From positions 62,001 through 126,000 of the forward strand of contig NZ_JAEUWU010000003.1 of the NCBI RefSeq assembly GCF_019754945.1: a stretch of 64,000 nucleotides of DNA, given 5' to 3'. Of this stretch, positions 15,507-24,332 are shown in pieces. This stretch comes from Corynebacterium pseudokroppenstedtii. GTDB taxonomy: Bacteria > Actinomycetota > Actinomycetes > Mycobacteriales > Mycobacteriaceae. Numbering within the stretch: position 1 is the first letter of the stretch; each line of letters begins with the position of its first letter. The translations under genes were made by a program, and so were the position numbers. The notes beneath the pieces are model-generated. The model was given only the letters and a program-made list of their open reading frames with translations, made no database searches and had not been told where the DNA came from.

Positions 15507-17159
15507 GTGTCGAGTTCCCTCTTGATCGTTCTTATTGTGGTGCTGTGGCTTGCTGTTCTGGCGCCACTACTTTTGCGAAACCAGGGGCCAGTGCGTCGTA
15601 CGTCGAAGGCGTTGAAGGAAACGCGCGTTCTGTACCGTGGCGGGTCTGGGTCAGTCGCGTCCTCTGGTCGGTTAACGAAGCATGTGCGACGTCGGTCTGC
15701 GTCACCTGATGTGGAACCCGATCCTGCCGAGGACGAGTACCGCTTGTTAGACGAGGACGATGTCCACTTCCGCGCGTACGATGACCGCGACGCTGTGTAC
15801 TCCGGTGACGCTGTGCACTCTGGTGAGTCCGACGCTGACGATGCTTCGGTGCGGGAAGTTCATTCGGAGGCTCACGCCGAGGAACAAGCCGGGGACCATG
15901 TCGAGGGGGATACGCGTGACGACGAAGATGTCGTGGTCGGAGAGCTGGAGCCCGAGGATTCCGATCAATCGTTCGGCGCCTCGTCTGTTGTGGCTGATGA
16001 CGTCGATGATGTTGTGACAGAACCGGTTGACGATGCCGAGTTTGAAGAATTCGTCGACGACACCGACGACCAAGCCCCCGGATTGGCCGGTGAGGCGAAG
16101 GATGATCAAACGGCATCGGGCGAGAAATCGAGCGTCCCGGTGGGCGTTGTCGATGGTGACGTCATTATGGATTCATCGGGAGCGGTCCAGGGCGTTCCCG
16201 AGCTGGAATCTGCTGAGGCGGCTTCGTCTCAGGAACGCGGTTCTCGACGGGGCAGTCGACCGGTTTCCGTGGACGAAGAATCGGCTGATGATGTGCTCAC
16301 CGGTGAAGACCGTACCTCAATCGTGTATGGCCACGACTTCGGGTCCGACGACGCCGTGGCGAAGGACAGAGAGAAGTTCCCCGACGCCTATGATCGCCCG
16401 GAGGATGTCGTGGATTATCGCGATGGCGACCCGGCATTTGAGCACGCGTATGACTTTGCCGACGAATCAGACGATGAGCGCGAGGAGCGTCGTGAAGCTC
16501 AACGTCGCTCAAGCACCATGCTTTTCGACGACGGGCTGGATGCTTTGTCGGACGAAGAGCTCGAGGAACTCGCACGTTCTGAATATGACGACATTGCGGT
16601 GACGGATGAGGATCGGGCGTATGTGGACCGCCGGCGTGGCCGGGGCGTGTACGACCCGGAGCTCGCCGAGCGGAATGCGCGGCGGCGGTTCACCCAGCGT
16701 AAGCGTGTGCTCTTCGGTTTGGCTGCGGTGACGGTTGTGCTGTTGGTCCTTGGCTTTGTGTTCGGTGGCGCTATGTGGGCCGGTGCTGTTGTCGGTGCTG
16801 TCGCTACTGGTGTGTACCTAGCGTTCTTGCGGAAGCAGGCTATTGAGGAGCAGCGCCTGGCGGCTCGCCGTCTTCGCCGGATGCGGCGTGCCCGGATGGG
16901 TGTCCGGAACGCCGAGGATGACCATGACGACCGGGCTGTGTCGTCGCGGTTACGTCGGCCGGCTGGCACCGTGATTGAGACGAATGACACTGATCCGGAG
17001 TTGGCTGAGCTGGAGTACGTGGACGCTGCCGATTACTTCGGCGTCGAGGAACCGGATGACATGCAGGACGACGGCGAGTACATCGACCGTCAGTACGATC
17101 GCTACGAGACAGACGGTGATGGGCGCGCCAGCGTGACGCACATCCGTCGTGTGGGGTAG
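15507..17159 (+). CDS. glpR: Glp receptor GlpR, membrane protein with long acidic disordered region
   Basis: The 550-residue protein starts with a membrane segment (SSSLLIVLIVVLWLAVLAPL) followed by LLRNQGPVRRTSKALKETR, the pattern of the corynebacterial GlpR family. Residues about 65-370 are extremely Asp/Glu-rich and disordered. A second hydrophobic region at about 400-440 can form two membrane segments, followed by a basic RRLRRMRRARMG stretch and an acidic tail. In C. glutamicum GlpR recruits Glp and links divisome and Wag31-based elongasome. The GTG start follows AAGGAGATTCCGAC. Operon with glp and the acetyltransferase. The acidic region is the least conserved part and may differ in length between species. 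Confidence 0.82.
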   Translation: MSSSLLIVLIVVLWLAVLAPLLLRNQGPVRRTSKALKETRVLYRGGSGSVASSGRLTKHVRRRSASPDVEPDPAEDEYRLLDEDDVHFRAYDDRDAVYSGDAVHSGESDADDASVREVHSEAHAEEQAGDHVEGDTRDDEDVVVGELEPEDSDQSFGASSVVADDVDDVVTEPVDDAEFEEFVDDTDDQAPGLAGEAKDDQTASGEKSSVPVGVVDGDVIMDSSGAVQGVPELESAEAASSQERGSRRGSRPVSVDEESADDVLTGEDRTSIVYGHDFGSDDAVAKDREKFPDAYDRPEDVVDYRDGDPAFEHAYDFADESDDEREERREAQRRSSTMLFDDGLDALSDEELEELARSEYDDIAVTDEDRAYVDRRRGRGVYDPELAERNARRRFTQRKRVLFGLAAVTVVLLVLGFVFGGAMWAGAVVGAVATGVYLAFLRKQAIEEQRLAARRLRRMRRARMGVRNAEDDHDDRAVSSRLRRPAGTVIETNDTDPELAELEYVDAADYFGVEEPDDMQDDGEYIDRQYDRYETDGDGRASVTHIRRVG

Positions 17160-17247
17160 AGGGGTTAAGCAGCTGGTTATTAAACCCCATTAGCTTGCTC
17201 TCGGCTTCGCGCCCCGTGAGTCACTAGCACCTGCCGAAGGAGCATTC

Positions 17248-18255
17248 GTGAGTACCGTACTCGTCACCGGCGGCACCGGTTTCCTCGCCGGCTGGACCAT
17301 CCGCAAAGTTGAAGAGCAGGGTCATACGGTCCGAACCACCGTTCGTTCCTCGGCTAAGAGCACCGTCATCGTTGACATGCTTGCTGCTGAAGGCGTCGAT
17401 ACCAGCAATTTGTCGTTTGCCGTCGCGGATCTCGGCTCCTCTGAGGGGTGGGCGGAAGCCGTCGCAGGGATCGACTATGTATTGCATCTGGCATCTCCTC
17501 TCGGCGGGGAGAACCACAATGACCCAAAGTTGATTCCAACCGCAAAAGCTGGAGTAACCAACGTTTTTAATGCCGCTATCGATGCGGGAGTCAAGAAAAT
17601 CGTCATGACCTCCTCGGTAGCAGCGGTCTTCCCTGGCCGTGTGGATACGCACCGCACCATCGACGAAACCTTCTGGACTGATATCGATGACAAGCTCGTT
17701 ACTAACTACATGCGGTCCAAGGTTGTGGCGGAGAGAACCGCATGGGACATCATTGGCAAGCAATCGGGAACAAAGCTCGTCACGATCCTTCCAGGAGCAA
17801 TTTTCGGGCCCTTCATGAACGGGCGAAGCTCCAGCACCGAGCTATTGTTCACGTCGATATTGCGCGGTGCACCGAGTCCGAAGGCCACGTACCAGGCAGT
17901 TGATGTCCGTGATCTGGCTGATCTGCATATTCTTACCATGCTCGACGATCGAGCTGACGGGGAGCGTTTTATCGCCCAGCCCGGCGAAATCACAATGCCT
18001 CAGATGGCGAGGTTACTTAAAGATCGTCTTGGGGAACAGGGCCGCAAGATTAGTACGATGACCATCCCCGATTTCGTTATTAAGGTTGGTGCTCGGTTCA
18101 TTTCCGCTATGGCGGTTATGAATACGTTGATCGGCATGGAGCACCACTATGACACCAGCAAAGCGCAACGGCTGCTTGGGTGGGATCCACGGTCCATTGA
18201 AGACACTGTTATCGATGCCGCCACATACACGCTAGAGAATCGGGCGGAAGGCTAG
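17248..18255 (+). CDS. NAD(P)-dependent epimerase/reductase, extended SDR family
   Basis: This 335-residue protein resembles the dihydroflavonol-4-reductase/aldehyde reductase group. VLVTGGTGFLAGWTIRKVEE at the N-terminus is the dinucleotide-binding TGxxGxxG motif, VLHLASPLG lies near residue 80, and the catalytic YxxxK is Tyr154/Lys158 in NYMRSKVVAE. PGAIFGPFM near 180 is the usual substrate-loop start. Such enzymes reduce carbonyls or act on nucleotide sugars; the C-terminus offers no specific hint. The GTG start follows CGAAGGAGCATTC. Confidence 0.88.
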   Translation: MSTVLVTGGTGFLAGWTIRKVEEQGHTVRTTVRSSAKSTVIVDMLAAEGVDTSNLSFAVADLGSSEGWAEAVAGIDYVLHLASPLGGENHNDPKLIPTAKAGVTNVFNAAIDAGVKKIVMTSSVAAVFPGRVDTHRTIDETFWTDIDDKLVTNYMRSKVVAERTAWDIIGKQSGTKLVTILPGAIFGPFMNGRSSSTELLFTSILRGAPSPKATYQAVDVRDLADLHILTMLDDRADGERFIAQPGEITMPQMARLLKDRLGEQGRKISTMTIPDFVIKVGARFISAMAVMNTLIGMEHHYDTSKAQRLLGWDPRSIEDTVIDAATYTLENRAEG

Positions 18256-18339
18256 AAGAATTCATCTGGGGTACGGTGCTCCCGCCCGGAACCGAGACTG
18301 AGTTAATCTCGCAAGTTCGCCCCCACCTGCAGGTATACG

Positions 18340-18367
18340 AAAATCCCTGGCCAACAGAGACCAGGGA
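18340..18367 (-). terminator. Terminator downstream of tRNA-Ala
   Basis: TCCCTGG (18344-18350) pairs with CCAGGGA (18361-18367). On the minus strand TTTTCG follows, which ends the tRNA transcript. It can also stop the convergent SDR transcript, since the plus strand continues AAAA rather than T only on that side. Confidence 0.75.
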
Positions 18368-18379
18368 AAACAGTGTTTG

Positions 18380-18452
18380 TGGAGCATAGGGGAATCGAAC
18401 CCCTGACCTACTCGATGCGAACGAGTCGCGCTACCAACTGCGCCAATGCCCC
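18380..18452 (-). tRNA. tRNA-Ala, anticodon CGC
   Basis: A 73-nt cloverleaf on the minus strand: acceptor GGGGCAT/ATGCTCC with one G-U pair, D-loop AGTTGGTAG, anticodon arm ACTCG-TTCGCAT-CGAGT, and T-arm AGGGG-TTCGATT-CCCCT. The anticodon CGC reads GCG (alanine). The discriminator is A, and CCA is not encoded. Confidence 0.95.
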
Positions 18453-18547
18453 GCGGACCCCCAGCACTTTACTCCGAGGACCCGTGATCCCCAAAACAAA
18501 CAGGTCGTTGGGTGCCAAGTGCCAGGGACGATTCTCGCTGCAGCTCG

Positions 18548-19087
18548 TTAAGCCAGTTCGTCGATGAGTGCCTTGGTGAAGGCCGGCAGGTCATGCGGGT
18601 TGCGTGATGTGATCAATGCCCAGTCATTCCCGGGGCAACGGAAGACTTCTTCGTCCACCCAGTGAGCACCCGCGTTCTTGAGGTCCGTGCGAATGGACTG
18701 GTAGGACGTCATGGTCTTGCCTTCGGTCAGTCCGGCGTCGATCAGCGCCCACGGTGCGTGGCAAATGGCGCCGACCGGCTTGTGGGCCGACGCGAATTCA
18801 TTAAGGATGCGCTGCGCCTCCGTATCGATGCGGAGGGTGTCAGCATTGACCGTCCCGCCTGGGAGAATGACCAGGTCGTAATCGTCGGCACTGATTTTGT
18901 CGAGAGTTGTGTCGGCCTTGACAGTGGATGCCCAGTCTTTGTCGCCCGTCACGGTTTGAATGTCGTTGCCCGAGTTGGAGGCGATGGTGACATCAATGCC
19001 TGCCGATGTTAAAGCATCCCGCGGTGAGATAATTTCTGGCTCTTCGACACCAAAATCAGTTGCGATGATGACTGCTTTCTTTGCCAT
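18548..19087 (-). CDS. DJ-1/PfpI family protein
   Basis: This 179-residue protein of the PfpI/YhbO group is related to proteins described as proteases, chaperones or deglycases of glycated targets. Its nucleophile Cys109 lies in PVGAICHAPWALIDAG, followed by His110, and the conserved Glu sits in GVEEPE near residue 16. LVILPGGTVNADTLR near 73 is the usual strand before the nucleophile. GAGGAGATAACGTC precedes the ATG. Single gene with its own promoter region. Confidence 0.92.
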   Translation of the reverse strand: MAKKAVIIATDFGVEEPEIISPRDALTSAGIDVTIASNSGNDIQTVTGDKDWASTVKADTTLDKISADDYDLVILPGGTVNADTLRIDTEAQRILNEFASAHKPVGAICHAPWALIDAGLTEGKTMTSYQSIRTDLKNAGAHWVDEEVFRCPGNDWALITSRNPHDLPAFTKALIDELA

Positions 19088-19433
19088 GACGTTATCTCCT
19101 CAGAAACTCGAATAGCTTTATTGTGTTGATCTGGTCTGGAGAGCGAACGGACTCTCGTTTAGGAGAAGAGAGCACTCCACCGACGTGATGCACGATCATA
19201 TGGTGGCTCTGTTCCGCCCTCCCGGTTAGATCCAACACGTATGAGCGAGATGTATTCCATCAACCCGACGGGCACAGACGGCACAGACGGTCTGAGCAAC
19301 GGATTGTATGGTCCGTTGCGGTGCTACAGGGACGTCATGTGTGGAGTTAGGGCAGCGTTCCAACTTAGTTAAAAAGTTAAGAACGTTGATTTTGGGCTAA
19401 AAAATGAAAAGAAAAATTGTTAGGGTAGGGAAC
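19088..19433. other. Divergent intergenic region of 346 bp with small repeats
   Basis: No coding frame is supported. GCACAGACG is duplicated in tandem at 19272-19280 and 19281-19289. A perfect 8-bp hairpin GCAACGGA/TCCGTTGC lies at 19296-19319. The right end holds the promoter of the DUF805 gene. The hairpin has no T-run and could be an operator. Confidence 0.4.
19421..19426 (+). promoter_or_regulatory. -10 element of the DUF805 gene
   Basis: TAGGGT, seven nt before the ATG at 19434; it supports that start over the in-frame ATG 30 nt upstream, which lies before this -10. Confidence 0.45.
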
Positions 19434-19961
19434 ATGACTGATATGCAGCCATTCCCGTCGCAGAACGACACCGAACAATACGGAGCCACTACTCCAGGTA
19501 GATACCACGGCCCCGATGATGCCCCTGAGTACGATGGTGAGCCACCATTGTCGCAGCCTTTCTACGGCGCAAGTTTGTCTGCAGCCGTTAGGAGATTCGT
19601 TACCAGAGCCTTTCGGTTTAAAGGACGCTCATCGAGGTCCGAATTCTGGTGGGTTCAGCTGGTCTTGTTCCTTATTTACGCTGCGGTTTCCGCAGTCGCA
19701 ATTAGTGCTGGTGTGGATCCTGATGATGTGACCAATCCAGTGGGGCTCGCCAGCGCTGTCTTTAACTTGATTATTTTGGTGCCGAGCCTTTCGCTCACAT
19801 GGCGACGCTTGCATGATGCTGGCTTTGCTGGGCCGTGGTGGTTCATTGTCTTTACGGTTATAGGTGCTTTCGTGATTTTCATCATGACGATTCTTCCGTC
19901 GAGGCCCGAGAAGATGAAAGAAAAGTGGGACGACAGAGAAAATCTTTCACCTGCCGTCTGA
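19434..19961 (+). CDS. DUF805 membrane protein
   Basis: This 175-residue protein has a polar N-terminus of about 45 residues. The DUF805 start, AVRRFVTRAFRFKGRSSRSE followed by FWW, comes next, then three or four membrane segments and the conserved SLTWRRLHDAGFAGPWW near residue 130. DUF805 proteins are small inner-membrane proteins of unknown role. It is followed by a hairpin shared with the convergent MFS gene. Confidence 0.9.
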   Translation: MTDMQPFPSQNDTEQYGATTPGRYHGPDDAPEYDGEPPLSQPFYGASLSAAVRRFVTRAFRFKGRSSRSEFWWVQLVLFLIYAAVSAVAISAGVDPDDVTNPVGLASAVFNLIILVPSLSLTWRRLHDAGFAGPWWFIVFTVIGAFVIFIMTILPSRPEKMKEKWDDRENLSPAV

Positions 19962-19977
19962 TAATCACGTAACTACG

Positions 19978-20007
19978 AAAACACGTGACTAAAAAGAAAG
20001 TCACGTG
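19978..20007 (-). terminator. Terminator between the DUF805 and MFS genes
   Basis: CACGTGACT (19982-19990) pairs with AGTCACGTG (19999-20007) over an A-rich loop. On the minus strand TTTTCG follows, so it best serves the MFS gene. A third copy of the ATCACGT motif at 19964-19970 offers an alternative pairing with ACGTGAT. Confidence 0.65.
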
Positions 20008-20080
20008 ATGAAGAAACCAAGAATCGGACCGTGACATGGTGGGGAAATACAACCCCGCCATGATTCGTATGAGATCGCCG

Positions 20081-21502
20081 TCAAATGTCTTCCAACGACC
20101 TCGACGACGACTTCGGACCTGTCAATGCCAGCAGTCCGGCAGCAACACCAGTCAACGCAATCATCGCAAAGCCGGCGAAGAACGACGTCTTGTTAACAAC
20201 GAAGGGCAGCAGGAGCGAACCAACCGCGCCACCAAGGTGACCACAACCATCCGCGATGGAGAACCCGCGCGCACGTAGCGTCGTCGGGAAGGATTCTGCG
20301 GTGAAGGTGTAGCCCATCTGTAGGTAGGAACCCAATGCCATGGACGCCAGGAATGAACCAAGCGTCACCATGAAGGAGCTTGCCATCGTCGCGATGCACA
20401 GCATTCCGGCTGCCCACACCAGCGTACAAACAAAGATGAGGTACTTGCGCTCGAATTTATCGGAGATAAAGATCATGATGAGCGCGCCGGTCGGGTAACC
20501 GATGGCGCCGATGGCGAGGTACAGAATCGACCCAGCAATGTTCTCGCCGTGCGACGAAATAAGGTCGGGTGCATCGCCTAAGAAGCCGTAGTTGCCGATG
20601 TACCACAGGAACCACATCAGAGCCATAACAATGGCCGTGCGCAGGTACTTTCCTTCAGTGAGCGACGGTGCGCTGTCTGTCCCGGTGAGCCCAAGAGAGC
20701 GATCTTGCCTCTCTTCTTCTTTTTCAACTTCTTTCCGGAATTCCTCGCGAATCTTCTGCCCTTTACGCAGCTGCTCGTCGGTGAAGTTCGTTTCCATCTT
20801 CTCGATGATCTTTTCAGCATCATCGCAGCGCCATTGGGAAATTAACCACCTGGGCGACTCGGGAAGGGCCAGGGCGAAGAGAACGCCGAAGACGCCGACA
20901 AGTGCGCCGATGAAGAATAGCCAGCGCCATCCGGTGTGGAAGTTCGGAACCAATGCTAGGGCAACGAACGGTGTGATCGCTTGGCCAATAATGCCGACCA
21001 TAAAGGTGGCGACGGAAAGCTTGCCGCGTTGGTTAGCTGGTGCAATTTCGCCGACGTAGGTGGAAGCTAGGTTGAGGGCTGCTCCTACGCCCATGCCGGT
21101 TAAGAAGCGCCAGAGCGAAAGATCCCACACCGTGAAGGAGAACCCGCAGAGGAGAGATCCCGCTCCCGAGAAAACGAGGGAACCGATGAAAGAGACTTTC
21201 CGTCCCTTTGCGTCGGAGAGCCAGCCAGCGAGTAGTGAGCCGATTATGTAGCCCACGAGACCAACGGCAAGAGCCACGAACAAAGACGTGTCCTGGCCCA
21301 AATTCATTTGCTCATCGATAGCCGGCATGGCAAAACCGATATCGCTGATGTCATAAAAAACGAAGAAATAAGCAATACCGATGACGAAGAAATCACGCTT
21401 GCGCAGTGGCCAAGCAGGGAAGCGATCCATGCGGGCCAAGAGCTCACGACCGCGTTCGGTAGTGGATTGTTCGAATGTGGTGCCAGTTAGTTCATCAGCC
21501 AT
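20081..21502 (-). CDS. MFS transporter, sugar/aromatic acid porter type
   Basis: This 473-residue transporter has about twelve membrane segments. LLAGWLSDAKGRKVSF near residue 93 is the MFS loop 2-3 motif, and ALPESPRWLISQWR near 212 is the PESPR motif typical of sugar and organic-acid porters. A charged cytoplasmic loop of about 80 residues lies between TM6 and TM7. I chose the ATG at 21502 because GGAGGCGAC sits eight nt before it. A longer frame would add 25 residues not seen in the family. Substrate unknown. Confidence 0.9.
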   Translation of the reverse strand: MADELTGTTFEQSTTERGRELLARMDRFPAWPLRKRDFFVIGIAYFFVFYDISDIGFAMPAIDEQMNLGQDTSLFVALAVGLVGYIIGSLLAGWLSDAKGRKVSFIGSLVFSGAGSLLCGFSFTVWDLSLWRFLTGMGVGAALNLASTYVGEIAPANQRGKLSVATFMVGIIGQAITPFVALALVPNFHTGWRWLFFIGALVGVFGVLFALALPESPRWLISQWRCDDAEKIIEKMETNFTDEQLRKGQKIREEFRKEVEKEEERQDRSLGLTGTDSAPSLTEGKYLRTAIVMALMWFLWYIGNYGFLGDAPDLISSHGENIAGSILYLAIGAIGYPTGALIMIFISDKFERKYLIFVCTLVWAAGMLCIATMASSFMVTLGSFLASMALGSYLQMGYTFTAESFPTTLRARGFSIADGCGHLGGAVGSLLLPFVVNKTSFFAGFAMIALTGVAAGLLALTGPKSSSRSLEDI

Positions 21503-21801
21503 GATAAGTCGCCTCCAAAAGTAGGCAGATGAATGAAATATCTGCAACACGTCCTGTGAAGTGGGCATGCTGCGCATAAAAATGGTCAGCTAACAGCGGA
21601 TGCTGGGGTTGAACATCGGCGTCAACCAGTGAGAGGCGTTGTTGCTGGCCCACTAACTCCAGCCTAGTTTTTCGACGCCGCACCCAAGTTTTTCTGAAGG
21701 ATAAAAACGAAACCACCCTATTTAAGGTGTGGAAATGGGGCATCAAGTCCGTGCAGAGTGTGGGAATTGGTACGGCTTTTCACAACGCTCTTTCCAGAAC
21801 G

Positions 21802-23100
21802 CTACTGCGCCGCCATAAAGCAGAGCCCCCGCATCAGGGCACCCCGCCACGCTGCAGGATCATGCCCATGCGTCGATACATCAAAGTGGCAACGAATGTG
21901 GGCTCGCTCTAGCTCCGCGACGACCACACGCGTATGAGACTCCATGAACCCTTCGCCGGTTCCCACGTCGAAAAAGAATCGTGAATCATTCTGCGCGAGT
22001 GCGGCCAGAGTGGCTTGGTGCTGGAGCTTCTCCGCGATGAGTCCGCCAGGCGGGCCGGGTAGCCGCGGCCCCTGTCGCGTCGGAAACCAGAATGATGGTG
22101 AACACCCGATAGCGGCATGGAACCTTTCGGGGCTTTCAATGACGCAGTCGGTAGCGCATAGCCCGCCAAGACTCTGGCCAGCCACAATGACATAAGGATC
22201 GGCAATGTCATAGTCACGGGTGATGGCGGGGATGAGATCGTTTTGGAGCACACTCCTCCAGGCGACGTTATAGCCAAGGTCGCGGAGGCGGTTCTGTCCG
22301 CGAGCTGGGGAATCTGTCGTTTCGACGGCTACTGCAGTGACCTCGGGAATGCTACCGCTGGTCTCAAGCGCGCGGAGTGCGGCGTCACAACCAGTCTGTG
22401 CCTCGTACCAGTCTTGACCGTCGAGAAGAATGAGTAGCCACGGTCGACGTCGCTGGTTATCACTCTGATTGCCGACGGGGGTTCTTACCCACACATGTCT
22501 GTCTTGGAAAAACTCTGACGTCGAGTGCCATGTGTAGGGGGTAAACCCGGCTTTCGTGTTGTCAGCAAGTGTCTCGGACGGCTTCACGGCGTCCCACCCA
22601 GGCTCGGGCAAAGCGTCATCGAGCCGAACAATTCCGGATGACTTCGCATGAGGGGAGTGGTCGGTATCGGCTGAGGAATGTGACGATCGTAGTGATCGTA
22701 GAGGCTGTATCTGGGCGTGCGGATCGACCACCATGAGTGTCATGAGGGCTTTCCAGCGTGCCCGGAAGTCGATGTGGTGATGAGGAGAAGGCGAATCCTC
22801 CACCACCTCGTCGGGAACCGTTTCCGCAGGCATGATGTAGTAGGAGCCGCAGAGATCCGACGGTACGGTCACCGTGAATGACCACCACCCATCGTGGTGA
22901 TCCGTCATTCGGTGGAGGGCAGCATCGTGGTGATCATGAACCCCGGAGAGGTGGAAAAAGACTGTGTCATAGCGACGACGATGGCCGTCGCCGCGCGGCA
23001 GTGATGTTTGCGCGTCAAGGGCTTGCGGCTCCTGCCACCAGAAAACCAAGGTTCGAGTAGTGGCAGTCGGCCCGGGGCACACAACGGGGTTTGATTTCAA
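21802..23100 (-). CDS. Fes-like siderophore esterase
   Basis: The 432-residue protein has an N-terminal enterochelin esterase-like beta domain (residues about 1-160) and a C-terminal alpha/beta hydrolase of the esterase D type. LLILLDGQDWYEAQTG near 225, the nucleophile elbow VVAGQSLGGLCATD near 310 and IGCSPSFWFP follow the order in Fes. A His near the end in STHGHDPAAWRG is the likely catalytic base. Fes-type enzymes hydrolyse ferric siderophore backbones in the cytoplasm to release iron. It begins 19 nt after the binding-protein gene, so the two form an operon. Which siderophore is used is unknown. Confidence 0.82.
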   Translation of the reverse strand: MKSNPVVCPGPTATTRTLVFWWQEPQALDAQTSLPRGDGHRRRYDTVFFHLSGVHDHHDAALHRMTDHHDGWWSFTVTVPSDLCGSYYIMPAETVPDEVVEDSPSPHHHIDFRARWKALMTLMVVDPHAQIQPLRSLRSSHSSADTDHSPHAKSSGIVRLDDALPEPGWDAVKPSETLADNTKAGFTPYTWHSTSEFFQDRHVWVRTPVGNQSDNQRRRPWLLILLDGQDWYEAQTGCDAALRALETSGSIPEVTAVAVETTDSPARGQNRLRDLGYNVAWRSVLQNDLIPAITRDYDIADPYVIVAGQSLGGLCATDCVIESPERFHAAIGCSPSFWFPTRQGPRLPGPPGGLIAEKLQHQATLAALAQNDSRFFFDVGTGEGFMESHTRVVVAELERAHIRCHFDVSTHGHDPAAWRGALMRGLCFMAAQ

Positions 23101-23119
23101 CGATGCGTGATGGGGAATC

Positions 23120-24184
23120 TTAATGGAACAAGTCCTCTAAACGGTCAATCATGGCCAGCGAGCTGTAGTAATCCATCCGGAACGTGTCTGTGCCCATGGA
23201 ATACACGGACTTGTTCTTCACGGCGGGGGTATCAGCCAGAACCGGATTGCTCTTATATGCATCCACAGCTTTATCATCCGCGGCGAAGAGGAACGCAGTC
23301 TTTCCAGTAGCCGCCGTCGGTAGATTCTCAGCGGAGACAACATAAACGTCAGACCGCGGGCCCATCGAATTCGCTCCGCGTGCGCTTTCTGGAACGTCGG
23401 CAAGGGTGAACCCTAGCTTAGTCAGCAGTTTGCCCTGTGCAGAATCTTTTGTCCACACACGTGCCGACTTGTTTTGCGGCGTGTACACCAACGGCGTGAC
23501 CGGTTGCTCAGGCTTCTTGATCTCATCACGAGCCTTAGCCACGGTGTCATCAAACTTCTTAATGACATCAGAGGTTTTCTTCTCGAGGCCAGTCGCTTTC
23601 CCTAACATCGTGGCGACATCCTGCCAGTCCTTATCGGAATAGTCGATCATCACCGTGGGGACAGCTTCTGAAATCTGTTCATAAAGGTCAGGGGTGGCGT
23701 CCTGGCCCGTGGAGGACATCACAACCAAGTCAGGTTTTTCAGCAAGAATGGATTCCGCCGAGGGGTTGAGATCCAGGACCTTCACATGCTCCTTGTCCGC
23801 AACCTGAGACCACTGAGTGAAGAAACCGTTGTCATCCGTGAGAGGCGTTCCCTTTTGTCCGCCTGCCGACGCAACGACCGGTGCACCAATGGCAAGCAAG
23901 GAGCCAGTCAGCGTTACTGCAGCTGAGACGACCTTTTTCGGCTTGTCCGGGATCTTGACTTCTCCGTGGTCGGTGGCCACAGTGCGTGGCCACGTTTCGT
24001 TGGCCTGCGTGGATGAGCTCTGACCTGATTCAGAAGACGAAGAAGAGGCCGTATCCGATGACGATTGGGTTGAATCCTCATTGCGCGAGCATGCGACTGT
24101 ACCCATGATGAGTGATACGGCGAGTGTTGACGCCAAAACCGCCCGCAGTGAGCGCAAGCGGTGGGGAGACCTGGAACGGGACAC
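23120..24184 (-). CDS. Iron-siderophore ABC transporter substrate-binding lipoprotein
   Basis: This 354-residue protein belongs to the FepB/FhuD-type cluster. An Arg-rich N-terminus and hydrophobic segment lead to a lipobox-like MGTVAC; a Ser-rich linker of about 35 residues follows. The binding domain has KKVVSAAVTLTGSLLAIGAP, then DLNPSAESILAEKPDLVVMS and ends YSSLAMIDRLEDL, all typical. I chose the GTG at 24184 since AGAAGGAGTCACC lies directly before it; the ATG ten codons upstream has no such site. No permease or ATPase gene is nearby, so it must use components encoded elsewhere. Confidence 0.88.
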   Translation of the reverse strand: MSRSRSPHRLRSLRAVLASTLAVSLIMGTVACSRNEDSTQSSSDTASSSSSESGQSSSTQANETWPRTVATDHGEVKIPDKPKKVVSAAVTLTGSLLAIGAPVVASAGGQKGTPLTDDNGFFTQWSQVADKEHVKVLDLNPSAESILAEKPDLVVMSSTGQDATPDLYEQISEAVPTVMIDYSDKDWQDVATMLGKATGLEKKTSDVIKKFDDTVAKARDEIKKPEQPVTPLVYTPQNKSARVWTKDSAQGKLLTKLGFTLADVPESARGANSMGPRSDVYVVSAENLPTAATGKTAFLFAADDKAVDAYKSNPVLADTPAVKNKSVYSMGTDTFRMDYYSSLAMIDRLEDLFH

Positions 24185-24243
24185 GGAGGTGACTCCTTCT
24201 AGAGAAACAAACAAATGAGGCTCCCCATACTACTGGACGTGCA

Positions 24244-24263
24244 AAAGTAAAGATAGCCTCAAA
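24244..24263 (-). promoter_or_regulatory. Possible promoter and iron box of the siderophore operon
   Basis: On the minus strand TTTGAGGCTATCTTTACTT resembles one half of the corynebacterial DtxR site (AGGCTA-C-T pattern), and TATCTT within it is a plausible -10. The second half-site is poor. Iron control would fit the gene content, but the match alone is weak. Confidence 0.35.
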
Positions 24264-24332
24264 TCTAGAGCCGAAGTGTGCTGCAGGTTTATCGCTTAAC
24301 CGTGCCGGATCGATCACGGCAGATTGGCCGCG

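Noticed and set aside
15532..16602. Overlapping ORFs on both strands within the glpR acidic region
   Set aside because: They are products of the repetitive Asp/Glu codon pattern (GAC, GAT, GAG) read in other frames.
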